From Sphagnum compactum (lineage: Eukaryota; Bryophyta; Sphagnopsida; Sphagnales), in contig OZ234502.1 in the NCBI GenBank assembly GCA_965153455.1, positions 3,575,267 to 3,639,266 on the forward strand: a stretch of 64,000 nt of DNA. Reading direction: 5' to 3'. The stretch's first letter is position 1. The number at the start of each line of letters is the position of its first letter. A model generated the notes under the pieces. It did not search any database. It was not told where the DNA came from and worked only from the letters and a program-made list of their open reading frames with translations. Positions 13,501 to 26,365 of this stretch are shown piece after piece. Position numbers and translations under genes: made by a program.

Positions 13501-16500
13501 ACTGTAATTCATCTTCCGAGCACCTTATAATCTTGACATGAACTCGCCGTTATTTATACCCAGTGTCTGTAATTTTGTATATTATAGTTTTTTGAACTAG
13601 TATATAGCCATTATAGTGAAATTATGAATTGCCTAATATGTTCTCGTTTCCTCAATTAAATTTCTTAAAAAGCTGTGTGTTCTTTCTTGAATGAGTCTAG
13701 ATTTTTACATGATTCTCTTGCCATTGTACTAGTATTTGTTAAGGCAATACACAACGAGTTTTCCTTTAAGGCATCCACGTTGAGCACATTTGTAAATTTC
13801 TTCCATGATTTTGCCAAGGTATAAGGTGACGTTACAAAACCCTACATGTGCTATTCCAGTAGGTATTAAGAAATTGAAATATTCAGCAAATTTGACGTTA
13901 CGACATGTTATTTTTGAATTGCACTATGGAAATTTAGCAGGTTATATTTGAAATTTTTGTTTCAATTTCACCTCTCTTAATAATTTAAAAACACCAATCA
14001 CTTGGATGATATAAGATGAAGGAATAACTATACAAATTACCCAATTAATTCATTGTATTCAAACTATCTAAGCTTTACATATCTACCAATGCTTGAATTT
14101 ATGATAAATATGTTTGAAATGAATTTCAATATGAAAAAATAATAATTATGCTTGGGTCCATTAATCACAATTGGGGTACCAAAAAAAGAAAAAAAGATTC
14201 CATGATTTTTTTAGGGCTACGTTCTACAAATAATATTTACATGAAACAAATTTGAATAAAACATTTTGAATAGTCGAACATAAGATAATTCATGCAATGG
14301 CGGTGATTTTTCATATGTGTACATAACTTTGCATAAATATTGTGCTTTACAAGCATAAATGCAAAAAATGTCAAAATAGGTTTTAAAAATCAACTACACA
14401 TGTTTTTTTGTATGATTATTTTTTGCACATGTGATCTACATCTAGAGTTAGAAATTTTGAACCTAATGAAAATAAAAACTAACCAAATGATTTAATAAAG
14501 GAGTCAATTCCCTTGTAGCCCTTTGTCTCAATATTTCAAGAATTTAAAATTTTCATATGATTATTTTTTCATCAAATTGACCTAATGAACATGTAGTTGC
14601 ATAAATGGAAACATGGTTTTTTTGTATAAAAGTTTGAAATCAATTGAATCATTTTATGCATTCCTCTTGCATTCATAAAATTTATAATATGGCCAATTGA
14701 CTGTAAATTGATCAAGGATTCAAAAGGGTTTTTATACAACATCCAATAACTATTGGATTTTTAACTCAATATTTTAATAATAGGAACACAACAATACACC
14801 ATAGTTGCAATAAACTAAACATAATGAAAATCTAAGATTGTCTTTGTAATCCTTTTGTAGTTAGACATTCCTTTTTGCAACCCCAAATTTGATTGAACTT
14901 GGTTGTATTTTACTTCAAAAATATTTTTGTAAAATGCCTAAAATAGATTTTACACATGGTAAAAACCTTTGATGATATTTGTAATAAGGTTGACAACATG
15001 GAAAATGAAATTGAAATAATGCTTAGAAGGGAGGTAAAAATGTGTACAAAGGCTTTGGGTTCTTATGGGTTGTATTTTAAATGGTTTTTTACATAGTACA
15101 AAAAATGGCATAGTGAACCACTACCCATGAATGCACTGCTTTGCATGGATGGGGATTAAATGGTGATTAGATTATATTATTTTCATTGCATTCTTGTCCC
15201 TAACCAAGCCTAGTCAGTCTATTTAATGTTTTTTTATTTATAATTTTTTATTTTCCAAAAACAATTCCTTTGGTTGCATCCACAATTTTAGGAAGGTAAA
15301 AGCATTGTTAGATGGATCACTTTTGACATTAAAAAAAGTCCACATCTTTCAATAGTTAAAAATTCTATTAATAATGATAATCATTAAATTATAAATTAAA
15401 ATTTCATTCCCCTATGCTTGTGGTAAAAACTATTAGTAGGTCACCTTATAAATATCATTAGACATGAGATTGGTCAAAAACTCTATCAAAATCAAAGGGC
15501 CAAAACATTTGTCATGTGTTTTTATGTCGATGCTTACAACTATTATTGTTATCACACATACAAAACATAATATGAAAATACCTTGAGTGGTATAACATGT
15601 CCAAACTAAAATGGTCACTCACTTACAATGAAAGTAAGAATCCAAGTTGAACATTTTCACACACAAAAATGCAAAACTAATAATTTACACAAAATACATA
15701 GAAATGCATATTGTAACAATAAAATGTGTTGGAATCTCTTATCACTTTTGGTGATTTGAAATCACACAAATTGGAATTATATCCCATCCACATAATATTT
15801 TGAACCTTGTTCACAGCTAAAGTGGTTCAAGATAAAAACCCAAACAAGTAAGTTAATTCATTTTAAAAAAAAATTAATTGGGACCTAATCAAATAGTTAA
15901 AATAACACACTTGAAAAATTACTAGAATAACTAACAAGTAGCCAATTTAAGTAGAGGATTAAAAAAAATCAAATATGAATTAAATTTAAAAAATTTGAGA
16001 AAGATTTTAACAAGGAAAAATCTAGGGTAACTTGATCATAATGTATCCTAATAGGGTAAAGCTAATTTTGAAGGAATGTTGCACATGCATGGATAGTAAG
16101 TGGTGGATATCTTAGGCTATTTAGAATCCTAACTAGGATAAGTTAGTTAATAGCCTAAAGGTTTATTTTGGCCATTTTGGGATTTATTAGTACAAATCTT
16201 TGACAAGTAAACTAACGATAATGGAATGGAGGTTATGGGAATGTGGTGCATTGAAAACACATGTTTTTTTATGATGTTTACAAGGTATAAAATAGGGTGA
16301 GAGTAACTTGGTTAGGGGTTTTATTTGGATTGTCAAAGTTGTAGTTTTTTTTGAATGGTAGATGAATTTAAAATGTAAATTCATATTTTCACACTATCAT
16401 TTTCAATTTTTGATTATTCATGTTGCAATAAAATTTATTGATAATCATATTAAAAATTGTCAATGATTTAAAAAAAAGAAAATGGACTCATAATGAACTT

Positions 16501-18845
16501 TTGAATTAACAACATTCTCTTGGTCACAAAGTAAAACAATGGAAGGTAAATCAAAGTAAAAAATCCCGTAATAGAGTCAAATATTTTTGGATAAATATTG
16601 GACATCTTTAAATTATGTGTTTAAAAATAAGATGCATTAAAATTTTCATTATAATATTTTTAAAAAAAAATATTGCGTCATTAAGTTTATTAGTCCATTT
16701 TTCATTTAAAACTTCATCTTTCATCACAAACTTAATGGGTCACAATTTGATAATGATAGTCGTGCAAAATCTGATTTTCATAGGCTCATATGGAATAAAC
16801 ACAAATATCATTCATCTAATTGTGTTGTTTGAACCTTTAATGTTGTGTGCATTATTTAAACACAAATGTCATATGCCTATTTGAATTATTTAAACACGGA
16901 TGTTATATGTCTATTTGTGTTGTTTACACATGAAAATCATGCACACAATTTTTATGTTTAAATAATGCATGACATTCGTGTTTAAACAATACAAACCTAT
17001 GAAATAATAAATTTCGCACTAATTTGAATCAAACCCATGAAGCATGTAAATTTGTGATGTTTAACCATGTACACACTTGGGTTACCCATGTTTTAAAATG
17101 GAAGCATAAAGAAATATATATTAAATGCATAAGTTGTTAATTATCAAAGTGCAAAAATTTAGCTAGTGTTAAAAATGGATTTTCACAATGCCAAAAGTGA
17201 GTCACCTAACCATGTTTTCATCCAATAGTTGGTGTTTTTGTTTCATATTTAAATTTAATTAACCAAGTTGGGTAAAATATTGTTGTTGTTTCAAATTTGG
17301 GTATGAACAATGGTGGAAAGGGATAAGGAAAGAATTTTAAAGTTGTGATATGATTAGGTTACTGAACAACAAGGAATTCATAAATTTTTGGTTAAAATGA
17401 TAATAATGAGAAGGGTTGAAAATAAACAACCCATAATGAATTTGAATTACCTTTTAAAAGTCTCCAAAAGAAGAATTAATTATCTTTATAGAAGAAGTTT
17501 AAAGAGTCAAATAAATTCTCCACTTTATTCCTAGTTTCCAAGTTGCATTTGAAAACACCATTTGAGAAAAAGGTTGACCTTAAAATGTGATTCATCATGA
17601 AAGCTTGACCTTGGAAAAGCAAAACAAGCTTGAAAAGTTTGGTGATGGAAGTAATGGAGAGAAAAAAATAAGAAGAGAAAAAATGGATGTAGGTAAGTAG
17701 AAGGTTGAAGTGGGTGGGTACTTAGGAGGTAAAGGGGGTTGGGGAGACTTGTAGGAAATCACATAGGGTGAGTAGGTAGGTTGAGAATAAGGGATACGTA
17801 GGAGGGAAGCAAGGTGGAACTCACTATAATGAAGGTTGGGGTTCATCCTAAATTAAACCATAACGGGTTTTTTTGGATGGTGTGCTTGTGGGTGTTCAAC
17901 CACATGGGCCCAAATTACTTTATTCATCATTTCAAGTTTTGGACAGATTTAAAAAATTGTTTAATGGTTTTAGTTTCAAATTATTTGTAAATTTGATGGA
18001 ACCAAATTTGTTTAAATTTTACATAAGCTTTTAAATTTGATCAAACCTATGGGATTTGAGCAATAATTTCTTCCTGATTTTGATATAAAACCTATGGGAC
18101 ATAAGATTTCCATCTTTCTCATTTTGTATTGCAGTTCTCATCGAGATGTTTTCCCTAAAGCAAGAATATGTTGGTTCTTCTAATAACAAATTGAATTTTA
18201 CCTACTTACACACAATGATTATGTTTTTGTGTGAAATTTTGCAACCTAATGACAAATAAAAAGGGGTTTGTAATAAGTACAAACTTGTTTTTGGAAAAAC
18301 ATTACCCCATTGTCACCACATTATGAAGGAAAAAAATTACCATATTTAGACAATAGGTGGGTTGTAGCACGTTGCCCAATTATAATATGATTCCTAAACT
18401 TTTCTACGGTTCTTTTTTATGTTAGTAGAAGAAAAATGCAAATTTGCAACTTGCACTTATGCATTGTACAACTATTTTTAGTCTCACATGACATTTGTAA
18501 TTAAAAAATTATCAATTGCATTAAACAAGTTGCATGAAACAATGGTTGAAAATTTGGATGAAATCAATAATCAATGCATATAGTTCATTATATGTGAACT
18601 ATATATCTCTCATGTAACCGAATGCAATTCCTATGCTATTAAATGGTTGGACTTTGCATTGTGCCATGTGTCCAAACTAGTGACAAATGTCATTATGACA
18701 TGCGGCATATTTATCAAATATTGGTTTATTTTAAATTTACTTGAATATAATGTTATCCACATGGACAAATGATCATTTGTCATGTGTCATTATAATTGAT
18801 TTAACCTAACTTAATCTAGACTACTTATTTATAAAAGGACATGCA
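13501..18845. other. AT-rich intergenic spacer
   Basis: No coding region or RNA gene is recognisable over about 5.3 kb. Open frames are short and of low complexity. A polypurine, G-rich stretch lies at about 17,640-17,830. The only internal repeat I can support is the TTTAAACAC-containing cluster near 16,790-17,000, listed separately. Confidence 0.6.
16790..17000. repeat. Short direct and inverted repeat cluster
   Basis: Degenerate copies of a unit containing TTTAAACACAAATGTCATAT occur at about 16,795, 16,855 and 16,890. An inverted copy (GACATTCGTGTTTAAACAA) lies at about 16,972-16,990. The direct copies are spaced 35-60 bases apart. Function is unknown, and slipped or foldback origin is equally possible. 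Confidence 0.5.
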
Positions 18846-18849
18846 GACA

Positions 18850-18940
18850 TAAGTAGGTAGGCCCGGGGTAGATAAGTAGGCTTGCTAAGTATGCATATTT
18901 AGGTTAGATTAATAGATAGGTATAGGTAGGTAAGTAGGAT
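18850..18940. repeat. Degenerate TAGG microsatellite
   Basis: Repeated AAGTAGG and TAGGTAGG words fill this stretch. Its complement, CCTA, forms the repeat at 20,025-20,222 about 1.1 kb away, so the two are in opposite orientation. Confidence 0.7.
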
Positions 18941-20024
18941 TTTATTTATTTGTTGATCACAAGCCTTTTTTATTGGCTCATCCTAAGTGTCACTTATAAT
19001 TTGAGTATTTTTAATGCATATTATGTGTAATATATTATTTCACTTAATTACCATAGTACCTTGGTGGTTTCATCACATGCTTGTTGAATAATTAATTAAT
19101 CTTAAATATTTCATTTTGAAAAAAAAGATTCCAAACGATTTCAAAATACTCAAGTCATTCCTTTTAAAACATTTTCTTAAAAGATGTAATTTTTTAAAAT
19201 TTAAAAAATTTTAAAAATAATATAATTTGTGCTAAAGCCACCAATGTACTACAGTATGTAGTTTACAAATATGGAAGTTATGGACAATGGGGTGAAAGCA
19301 TGAAAAAAGGAGCCAATCATGCCAAGGTTAAAGTCCTTTCCAAGGATTCCATTCCACATGGAAATTTTTTAAAGGTTTCTAATGCATTTTTCACATAGTT
19401 TTTTTAAGTGAATATCAAATTTGAGACCAAATATGACATATAACATGATAAAAACTCAATTGTTTTTGCATCAAACTTTACATTATAGTCTAAATTATAA
19501 CTTTACTTTGAACCATGATTACAAATTCAAAACTATAATCATGCTTAAGGATGTTCGAGTATGAAAATCTAAAAGGGTATGTGTATTTTTATTTTTTGAA
19601 TGTTTTGAACACATGGATCCCTTCTTGTGGAATAATATATTAAATTTCACAAACAAATTGAAACAATTTTATGAACATTTGATAAGGAAAAATGACTTTT
19701 GAAACATAAAAGCCACTTGTCCACATGTGTTTTTTAGTGCTTTAAACATATAAAAGGACTTTTGAAACATGGTGAATTTTCATGAAAATTTTGTAGTTGC
19801 AACGTTGAAAATATAACTTATTTCAAAAATTAAACGAATTTTTTGATACATACTATTCCCATGGTGATTTTTCAAAAATTCGAAAAACTGTTTTTAAAAA
19901 TTGTCCACACTTTGTGGCTCCTTTTTTCATACTTTTACCCAAAGGATATGGGATAAATTTAATGAAAGGGAGACACTACAACAAATGTTATCCCACATCC
20001 TTTGTTGCATACAAAGGTAGCCTA
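18941..20024. other. AT-rich spacer between TAGG and CCTA repeats
   Basis: About 1.1 kb with no recognisable gene or transposase. It is bounded by oppositely oriented TAGG and CCTA repeats, which could be the ends of a small element. I see no other support for that. Confidence 0.45.
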
Positions 20025-20219
20025 CCTAATAAGTATTACCTACTACATAGCCTATCTAGCCTACCTACCTACCTACCTATGCCTAACCTAAGCCTAAATA
20101 AAATAATATATATGTAAGTAAGTACAAATAAGGATGTTGCCTAGCTAGCCTAATCTACCTAGCTATCACATATTTACTAACATAGTTGCATTAACTACCT
20201 ATCTACCTGCCTACCTATT
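20025..20219. repeat. Degenerate CCTA microsatellite
   Basis: Runs of CCTACCTACCTACC and related words, interspersed with GCCTA. The retrotransposon inserted directly at its right edge; its target duplication ACTAG is at 20,220-20,224. Confidence 0.75.
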
Positions 20220-20224
20220 ACTAG

Positions 20225-21044
20225 TGTCGCAACCCCACTTTGGGCTAAATGTGAGGGTGAAGCCCACACTCCCAAAAGTGGGAAGTTGGAGTCCTTCGGG
20301 ACTCCCGAAAATTCAGAGGCGATTACAGGGGGGTCAAAATGCCTCGCCTTGAGGTGTTTTTTATATCAATGGAAAGGTCTTGAAGTGTAGATGTCTAAAA
20401 TGCCCTTGCATTGGCCATTTGGACATTTGCAGCCCAAGTTATGGGCAAAAGAAGGGCCGGGAGTCAAATTGGCAGTTTGACTCCCGACCACTAAAACTCG
20501 GGAATCGACCTCTTCCCGACGTCTGCAGAAGGAGTGCAACATGGCGTTGGAAAGCTCTCGAGGAGAGATACAACTTTGTCCAAACCTCGCTCCAATCGAA
20601 TGTCGCAGTCGGGAGATATGAGCTCCCAAAGTTCTGGGACTCCAACCCGAGACAGTTTTGGGACTCCAACTTAGGAGTCCTGGGAAAAAGAGTCATTTGG
20701 ATGTAGCCTCGGCGGAGAGCTGCAGAGTATACTATATGGGGGAAGGTGGTGGCTTCCCCCGAGTCCGGGCCGTGGTGTGTCAAGTGTGTCCAAGTGCCCA
20801 TGGCTTGTCCCAACACCCAAGGGTGTTCCCGAATGTGAACTAACCTTCTTGTGGTTGGTTTTGGATGCAGATTCGAGTGAGATAATACTTGTCCCTCTTC
20901 CTAGTCTAATCCCGGGACTTCTAGCACGCCCCTCTACCCCTCTTTAGTGTTGGAAGTCGGGAGCGGCCCTCAAATCCCAACTTTTCGCAACCCAACATAC
21001 TTAGACCCTCAAGTGGGTCTAACAAGGGACTTAGGAGCGCGTCA
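20225..21044 (+). repeat. 5' LTR
   Basis: 820 bp, TGTCGCAACC at the start and GAGCGCGTCA at the end. It carries a TATA-like TATACTATAT at 20,729-20,738, followed by the purine-rich GGGGGAAGGTGGTGGC that is conserved in the related LTR copies of this window. Open frames inside it are not genes. Confidence 0.97.
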
Positions 21045-21046
21045 CT

Positions 21047-21058
21047 TGGTATCAGAGC
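21047..21058 (+). other. Primer binding site (initiator Met tRNA)
   Basis: TGGTATCAGAGC lies two bases after the 5' LTR. It matches the 3' end complement of plant initiator methionine tRNA, the usual primer of plant Ty3/gypsy elements. Only 36 bases separate it from the gag start codon. Confidence 0.93.
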
Positions 21059-21094
21059 TCAAGGTGAAGCTCGACCTCTTTATGGGAGTTTCGG

Positions 21095-24000
21095 ATGGCA
21101 CCCAAGAAGAACTGTAAGCAAGCTCCAGAAGCCATGGTCGGGGAACCCATCGAAGACCTTGTAGTCCCGCCGAAATCAATTGGGGAGGAGGAACTAAGAA
21201 CCCGGGAGGACCAAGATGAGCCCGAAAGTGAGGAAGAACAACGAAGCTTGGTCCTATTCACCCCGGAACAATTGGAAGTCCTCCTCAAGATGGGTAGGCC
21301 CAACTTTGGTGAGTTGGTGGCGGCCCTCAAAACATCAACCTCCAAAAATGAAAGGTTTCAATCAGCTAAGCCCGGGAACTTCGATGGTGTCCGAGACCGA
21401 AAAGTGGTGGATGTTTGGCTTGTGGAGATGGATGACTACTTACATGCCGCCAAGGTTGGACGGCATTCCGCCGTGGAGCTTGCCCAATCTTACTTGAAAG
21501 GCTATGCCGCCACATGGTGGCGGACGGTGAGACAAGAAGAGGGGAAGAACCATGGCTACACTTGGGAGTTCTTTAAGGAACGCCTTGAGTCGGAATTTGT
21601 TCCAAGGAATTCCGACTACATCTCGAGGTGCAAACTTCGTGACCTTGTGAATGCCACAAATGAAAACTTGAGGCAATATGTGAGGGCTTATTCCGAGCTT
21701 ATGTTTGAGATCCAGCACATGCACGAGTTGGATCGTGTGTGCCAATTTGTGATGGGGCTTCCAACTTGGGCCAAGCGAAAGCTTGAGGAGAGTTGGCCCG
21801 CCTCATTGTCCGAGGCCATCACAAAAGTGGAGAAATTCTTGGATGTGGGGCGGAGCGACAAATCCGGGTTCAAGAAGGACAACAAGTTCCTTCACAAGAA
21901 ACCAAGGCATGAGGGGGAATGGAACCGAGGGCAAGGAAGCCCAACCAAGGATAAGCCCAAGCAATTCCAAGGCACGGGGTTCAAACCCAAGGGAAACTTT
22001 GTGAAGAAGGGGTCTCCTTTCAAAGCGAACCAACCCAAGGGAGATTTTGGGGTGAAGCCCAAAGGAGCTTGCTTCAATTGCAACAAAGTGGGGCATTATT
22101 CCAAGGATTGTCCCAAGGCCAAAAATGGGAATGGGGGCTCTAAAGTACTTGCCCTCAATGCCAACCTAGCCCAACTCAAATGCAATCGACTTATATTCTT
22201 GAAGGGGAAGATTGCTGAGCGGGATGTTTTATGTCTTTTGGACACAAGGGCATCTCACAACTTCATAACCCGGGAAAGCGCCGAAAGGATGGAGCTCCAC
22301 TTGGAGGAGCTCAAGGCACCCGTTGAAGTGCACTTCGCGGATGGGGTTCCCCATCCTACAACGTTACAAGCAAAGGAGGTGCCTCTCCAACTAGGAAATT
22401 GGAGAGGAAAGGTGGACTTGTTAGTTTCCACCTTGGGTGGAATGGACTACATTTTGGGGATGGAGTTTATCACCCAAAACAATGTGCTCATAGAAGGGCA
22501 CAATAGGTTAGTTAGAATCCCATCTAAAAGTGGGATTGTGCAGGTGAAGGCACATGAGTTGCCTTGTGCGGGTGGACCAACCATCCACTTCATGTTAGGA
22601 AATTCCTGGGAAAGAGAATGCGTGGGAGGCTATGGCATGATGTGTGTCATGTGGGTGTTGGATGAGTATGAGGCCAAGGAAGCCACCTAGTTGGTGACTT
22701 CCGCCAAGTGCATAAGGAAGGTTTTGGAAGAGTTCCCGGATGTGATGCCCGAAGAGTTGCCCGAAGACCTTCCCCCGAGAAGACGAGTTGATCATGCGAT
22801 CAAGGTGATGCCGGGAGTGGCACCTCCCACCAAGGCCCCATATAGAATGAGTCATGAGGAGTTGAAAGAGCTTAAGGTTCAACTTGAAGAACTCCTCACA
22901 AAAGGTTATATCAAACCAAGTTAATCACCATATGGGGCACCCGTCCTTTTTGTTCACAAGAAGGATGGGACTTTGAGGATGTGTGTGGATTATAGAGCCC
23001 TCAATAAGGCAACGGTGAAGAACCGTTATCCTTTACCTCGGATCGATGATCTATTTGATCGTCTCTCGGGAGCCAAGGTATTTAGTAGAATTGATCTACG
23101 TTCGGGGTATTACCAAATTCGGATCGCGGAAAGGGACGAAGAAAAGACCGTTTGCCGCACAAGGTATGGCTCATATGAATTCTTGGTGATGCCTTTTGGG
23201 CTCACCAATGCACCCGCCACATTTTGCACTCTCATGAATGACATTTTTCGGGAATGGTTAGATGATTTTGTGGTCGTTTATATAGACGACATTTTGATAT
23301 ATAGTAGCTCCTTGGAGGAACATGAGGAGCACCTTCGCAAAGTGTTCCAAAGGCTAAGGGAAAACAAGTTGTATGCCAAGCTTGAGAAGTGCGAATTTGG
23401 GGTGGCGGAAGTGGACTTCCTTGGGCATAGGATAACTCAAGAAGGTTTGAAAATGGATGATCACAAGGTCAAGGCAATTTTGGATTGGGAGCCGCCTAAG
23501 TCGGTTCCCGCCTTGAGATCCTTCCTTGGTTTGGCATCCTACTATCGCAAGTTCATCAAGAACTTTGCAAGGATTGCCGCACCCTTGACAAACCTTTTGA
23601 AAAAGTCCGCCGTCACTTATGATTAGGAAGAAGCTTGCGATGAGGCCTTTGAAACATTGAAAGGCATTTTATTGAAGGCGCCAGTGTTGAAGTTGCCCGA
23701 CTTTGACAAGGAGTTTGAGATTCATTATGATGCCTCTGACTTTGCAATTGGAGGAGTCCTAGTGCAAGAAGGAAGACCGGTGGCCTTTGAAAGCAAGAAG
23801 TTGAGTGAGACGGAGCGAAGGTGGCCAACACACGAAAAGGAAATGTGGGCGGTCATACATTGTCTCAAGACTTGGGGCCATTACATAGGCTCCAAGGATG
23901 TGGTGGTGTGGACCGACAATGTAACCTTGAAGTACTTTGCCACTCAACCCAAGTTGTCATCAAAACAAGTAAGGTGGCAAGACACATTGGCATTGTTCAA

Positions 24001-25567
24001 TGTGGATATCCGGCACAAGCCGGGAAAGGAGAACATAGTCCCTGATGCTATGAGCCGGAAACACCAACTTAAAGTGGTGTATGTGGGAGAGACGGAACTC
24101 CAAAAGGAAGTTAGATTAGTAAGCCGCCGGGATGCCTTTGCCAAGGAGGTAAGGCAAAACATCCAAAATGGAGCCAAATCCCACTTCCATTTGCAAAATG
24201 GATTATTGTGGTACAAACAAAAGCGATTTTATGTGCCGGAAGGGAAGATAAGGGACACACTCTTGAAGGAATGTCACGATGGGCCGCTTGCGGGGCATGG
24301 TGGTGCAAAGCGCACCACAACATTCCTAAAGAAGTCCTACTATTGGCCCAACTTGAAGGATAGTGCGGAGGAGTATGTGAAGACTTGTTTAACTTGTCAA
24401 CAAAATAGAACCCTCAACAAAAAGCAAGCGGGTTTGTTGCAACCTTTGCCAATTCCCGAAGGGCCGTGGGAAAGTGTGTCCATGGACTTCATGGTAAGCT
24501 TGCCCCCATCAAAGGGGTTCGATGCCATCATGGTTGTGGTGGATCGGTTTAGCAAGCTGGCACATTTCATTCCCACAAAAGATAAAGCCACGGCCCAAGA
24601 GACGGGAAGGTTGTTCTTCCCCCATATCTTCAAGCACCATGGCCTCCCGAAGGACATAGTGTCGGATCGAGACCCAAAGTTCACAAGCAAGTTTTGGCGA
24701 GCCTTGAGGAAGCGGATGGGGTCGGAACTCAAGATGAGCACTTTGTTCCGCCCCCAAACCGATGGACAAACTGAGAGGGTCAACTTGGTGATCCAACAAT
24801 TCCTAAGGAATTATGTTGCGACGAATCAACAAGATTGGGTGGACCATTTGGAGTTAGCCGAGTTTTGTTACAACAACTCGACACACTCCTCAACTGGGTC
24901 CACCCCATTCCAAATGGTGACAGGCAAGTCACCAATTATGCCCATGACTTGGGCAGCACAAGGACAAACCCCGGGCGATGCAAGTGAGGAAGTGCCAATG
25001 ATTCAACAACTTGATGAAGAAAGGCGGCGCTTGTGGGAGTTGGCCAAGGCCAATTTGGAAAAGGCGCACAGAAGGTACAAGGATTTTGTGGACAAGTCCC
25101 AGCAAGAGGTGAAGTTTCAAGAAGGGGATGAAGTGTGGTTGAACATCAAGAATTTCCGGTTGCCCGAAGGGTTAAGTCATAAGTTCTTGGGCCCATATGC
25201 GGGCCCATTCAAAGTGTTGGAAAAGAAACTTTCCGACACTTATAAGTTAGACTTACCGAAAAATTTTAGAGTTCACCCCACATTTCATGTTTCTCTTTTG
25301 AAGCCGGTCTCCCGTGATGCCTCAAGGCCTAATCAAGAGCAAAACTCAAGGCCCCCACCTGACTTGGTTCATAATGAACCAGAGTTTGAGGTGGAGGCCG
25401 TGCTCAAGTCAAGGCAACTAAGAGGACGAGAGCGGGAATACCTAGTTAAGTGGAAAGGATATCATGCAATAGAAGCTTCTTGGGTGACCAAATCCGATAT
25501 GGAACATGCCCAAGAAGCAATAGAAGAATTCCACGCTAGACCGGCGAAGAAAAGACGTAGAACGTGA
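21095..25567 (+). pseudogene. gag-pol polyprotein with three in-frame stops
   Basis: A single frame of 1,491 codons is broken by TAG at 22,688, TAA at 22,922 and TAG at 23,624, with no frameshift. Gag domain: about residues 80-260. Zinc knuckle CFNCNKVGHYSKDC: residues 326-339. Protease: DTRAS at residue 383, where active retropepsins have DTG. Reverse transcriptase: YIDD at 23,279-23,290. RNase H begins near 23,720 with DASDF and later TDNVTLKYF. The integrase H2C2 zinc region is near 24,270-24,410 and ends CLTCQ. Its DDE core has Asp in SMDFM, Asp in VSDRDPKF and Glu in TDGQTERVN. A GPY-type motif (LGPYAGPFKV) follows. A chromodomain (YLVKWKGY, then SWV) lies near 25,385-25,530 and marks the chromovirus clade. 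The stop at 23,624 falls where relatives have Trp, and the stop at 22,922 where they have Ser. I assign no symbol. Confidence 0.96.
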
Positions 25568-25605
25568 TGAGGACATCACCTTTCTTTTAGTGGGGCAGAG
25601 TGTCA
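25566..25605 (+). other. PPT-like duplicate site
   Basis: Directly after the pol stop, a GAGGACATC segment is followed by CTTTTAGTGGGGCAGAGTGTC. This closely resembles the true polypurine tract and LTR start at 26,329-26,370 (TCTAGTGGGGGAGAGTGTC). The purine run is broken by one C. The sequence after its TG does not continue as LTR. Confidence 0.75.
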
Positions 25606-26328
25606 CATAAAATGTACCACATCAAGTTGCAAAGGAAATAAAGGCAAAAATGACTTCCAAGATATTGTATCACGAGAGTTTTGTATAAGTGCAAATAGGG
25701 TCGTCAAATGGCATTGGATAAATGGAACTATCTCGCGTAGGCCCAAATCAAAATCGGACTCCTACTTTGGGGTTAAGGAAACTTGGCCCCAAAAGAGGAG
25801 GCAAGCAAGGTGAGCTTGCGGGGACATGCACCTGCTTTAAGTGCATCCCAAAAGGTTGGTTGGTAGTGGCGGCCAACACGGGAAGTCATGACCCCGCTCG
25901 CGTACTTTAATCGTGTATTTTGGGACTTGGGTTTTGGTAAGACCCAAGTGTTGCTTCTCGTACCTTGATAACCAAACCTTTTAGTTAAGGCTTGGTTGTT
26001 GTGACCAAGGCGCGAGATTGGGAAAGGAGTCATGTCAAGTAGCTTAGGTCAAGAGTAGGCTTGACTTAAGCTCCTCATGCGGGGAAGAATGAAAAGTTCC
26101 TTCCAAATGAGGGGCTTCGTCAAATTAGGCTAGTTTAGTCTTCTTTTGACGAAGCGTGGGAAAAGGGTTTTTCAAGAGACCCTCTTGGACTTGTCAAGAA
26201 AGTGTTGGAAACTTGGGGACGCCTAAGTTAGCTTGAGACAAGGTCCACCAAGCCGCAAAGAGTCGGTACAAATGGCCAAGGATCCAAAAAGAAAACAATT
26301 GCAATGGTAAAAGAAAATTCTAAGTGTC
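25606..26328 (+). other. Non-coding 3' spacer inside the element
   Basis: About 720 bp between the two PPT-like sites. Its GC content is close to that of the element, not the AT-rich flanks. It contains no domain I recognise and only frames under 90 codons. It could be an extended 3' untranslated region or captured sequence. Confidence 0.6.
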
Positions 26329-26356
26329 AATGAGGACATTGACCTTTTCTTCTAGT

Positions 26357-26365
26357 GGGGGAGAG
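26357..26365 (+). other. Polypurine tract
   Basis: GGGGGAGAG lies immediately before the 3' LTR TG. It is the expected plus-strand primer for reverse transcription. Confidence 0.92.

Noticed and set aside
1770-17840. Possible related pyrimidine-rich elements at 1,770-1,920 and (antisense) 17,640-17,830
   Set aside because: They share only short CCTAC/ACCCC words. I could not align them beyond what composition explains.
20366-20843. Several open frames of 60-125 codons in the LTR
   Set aside because: They lie inside an LTR on both strands, have no domain, and are broken in the other LTR copies.
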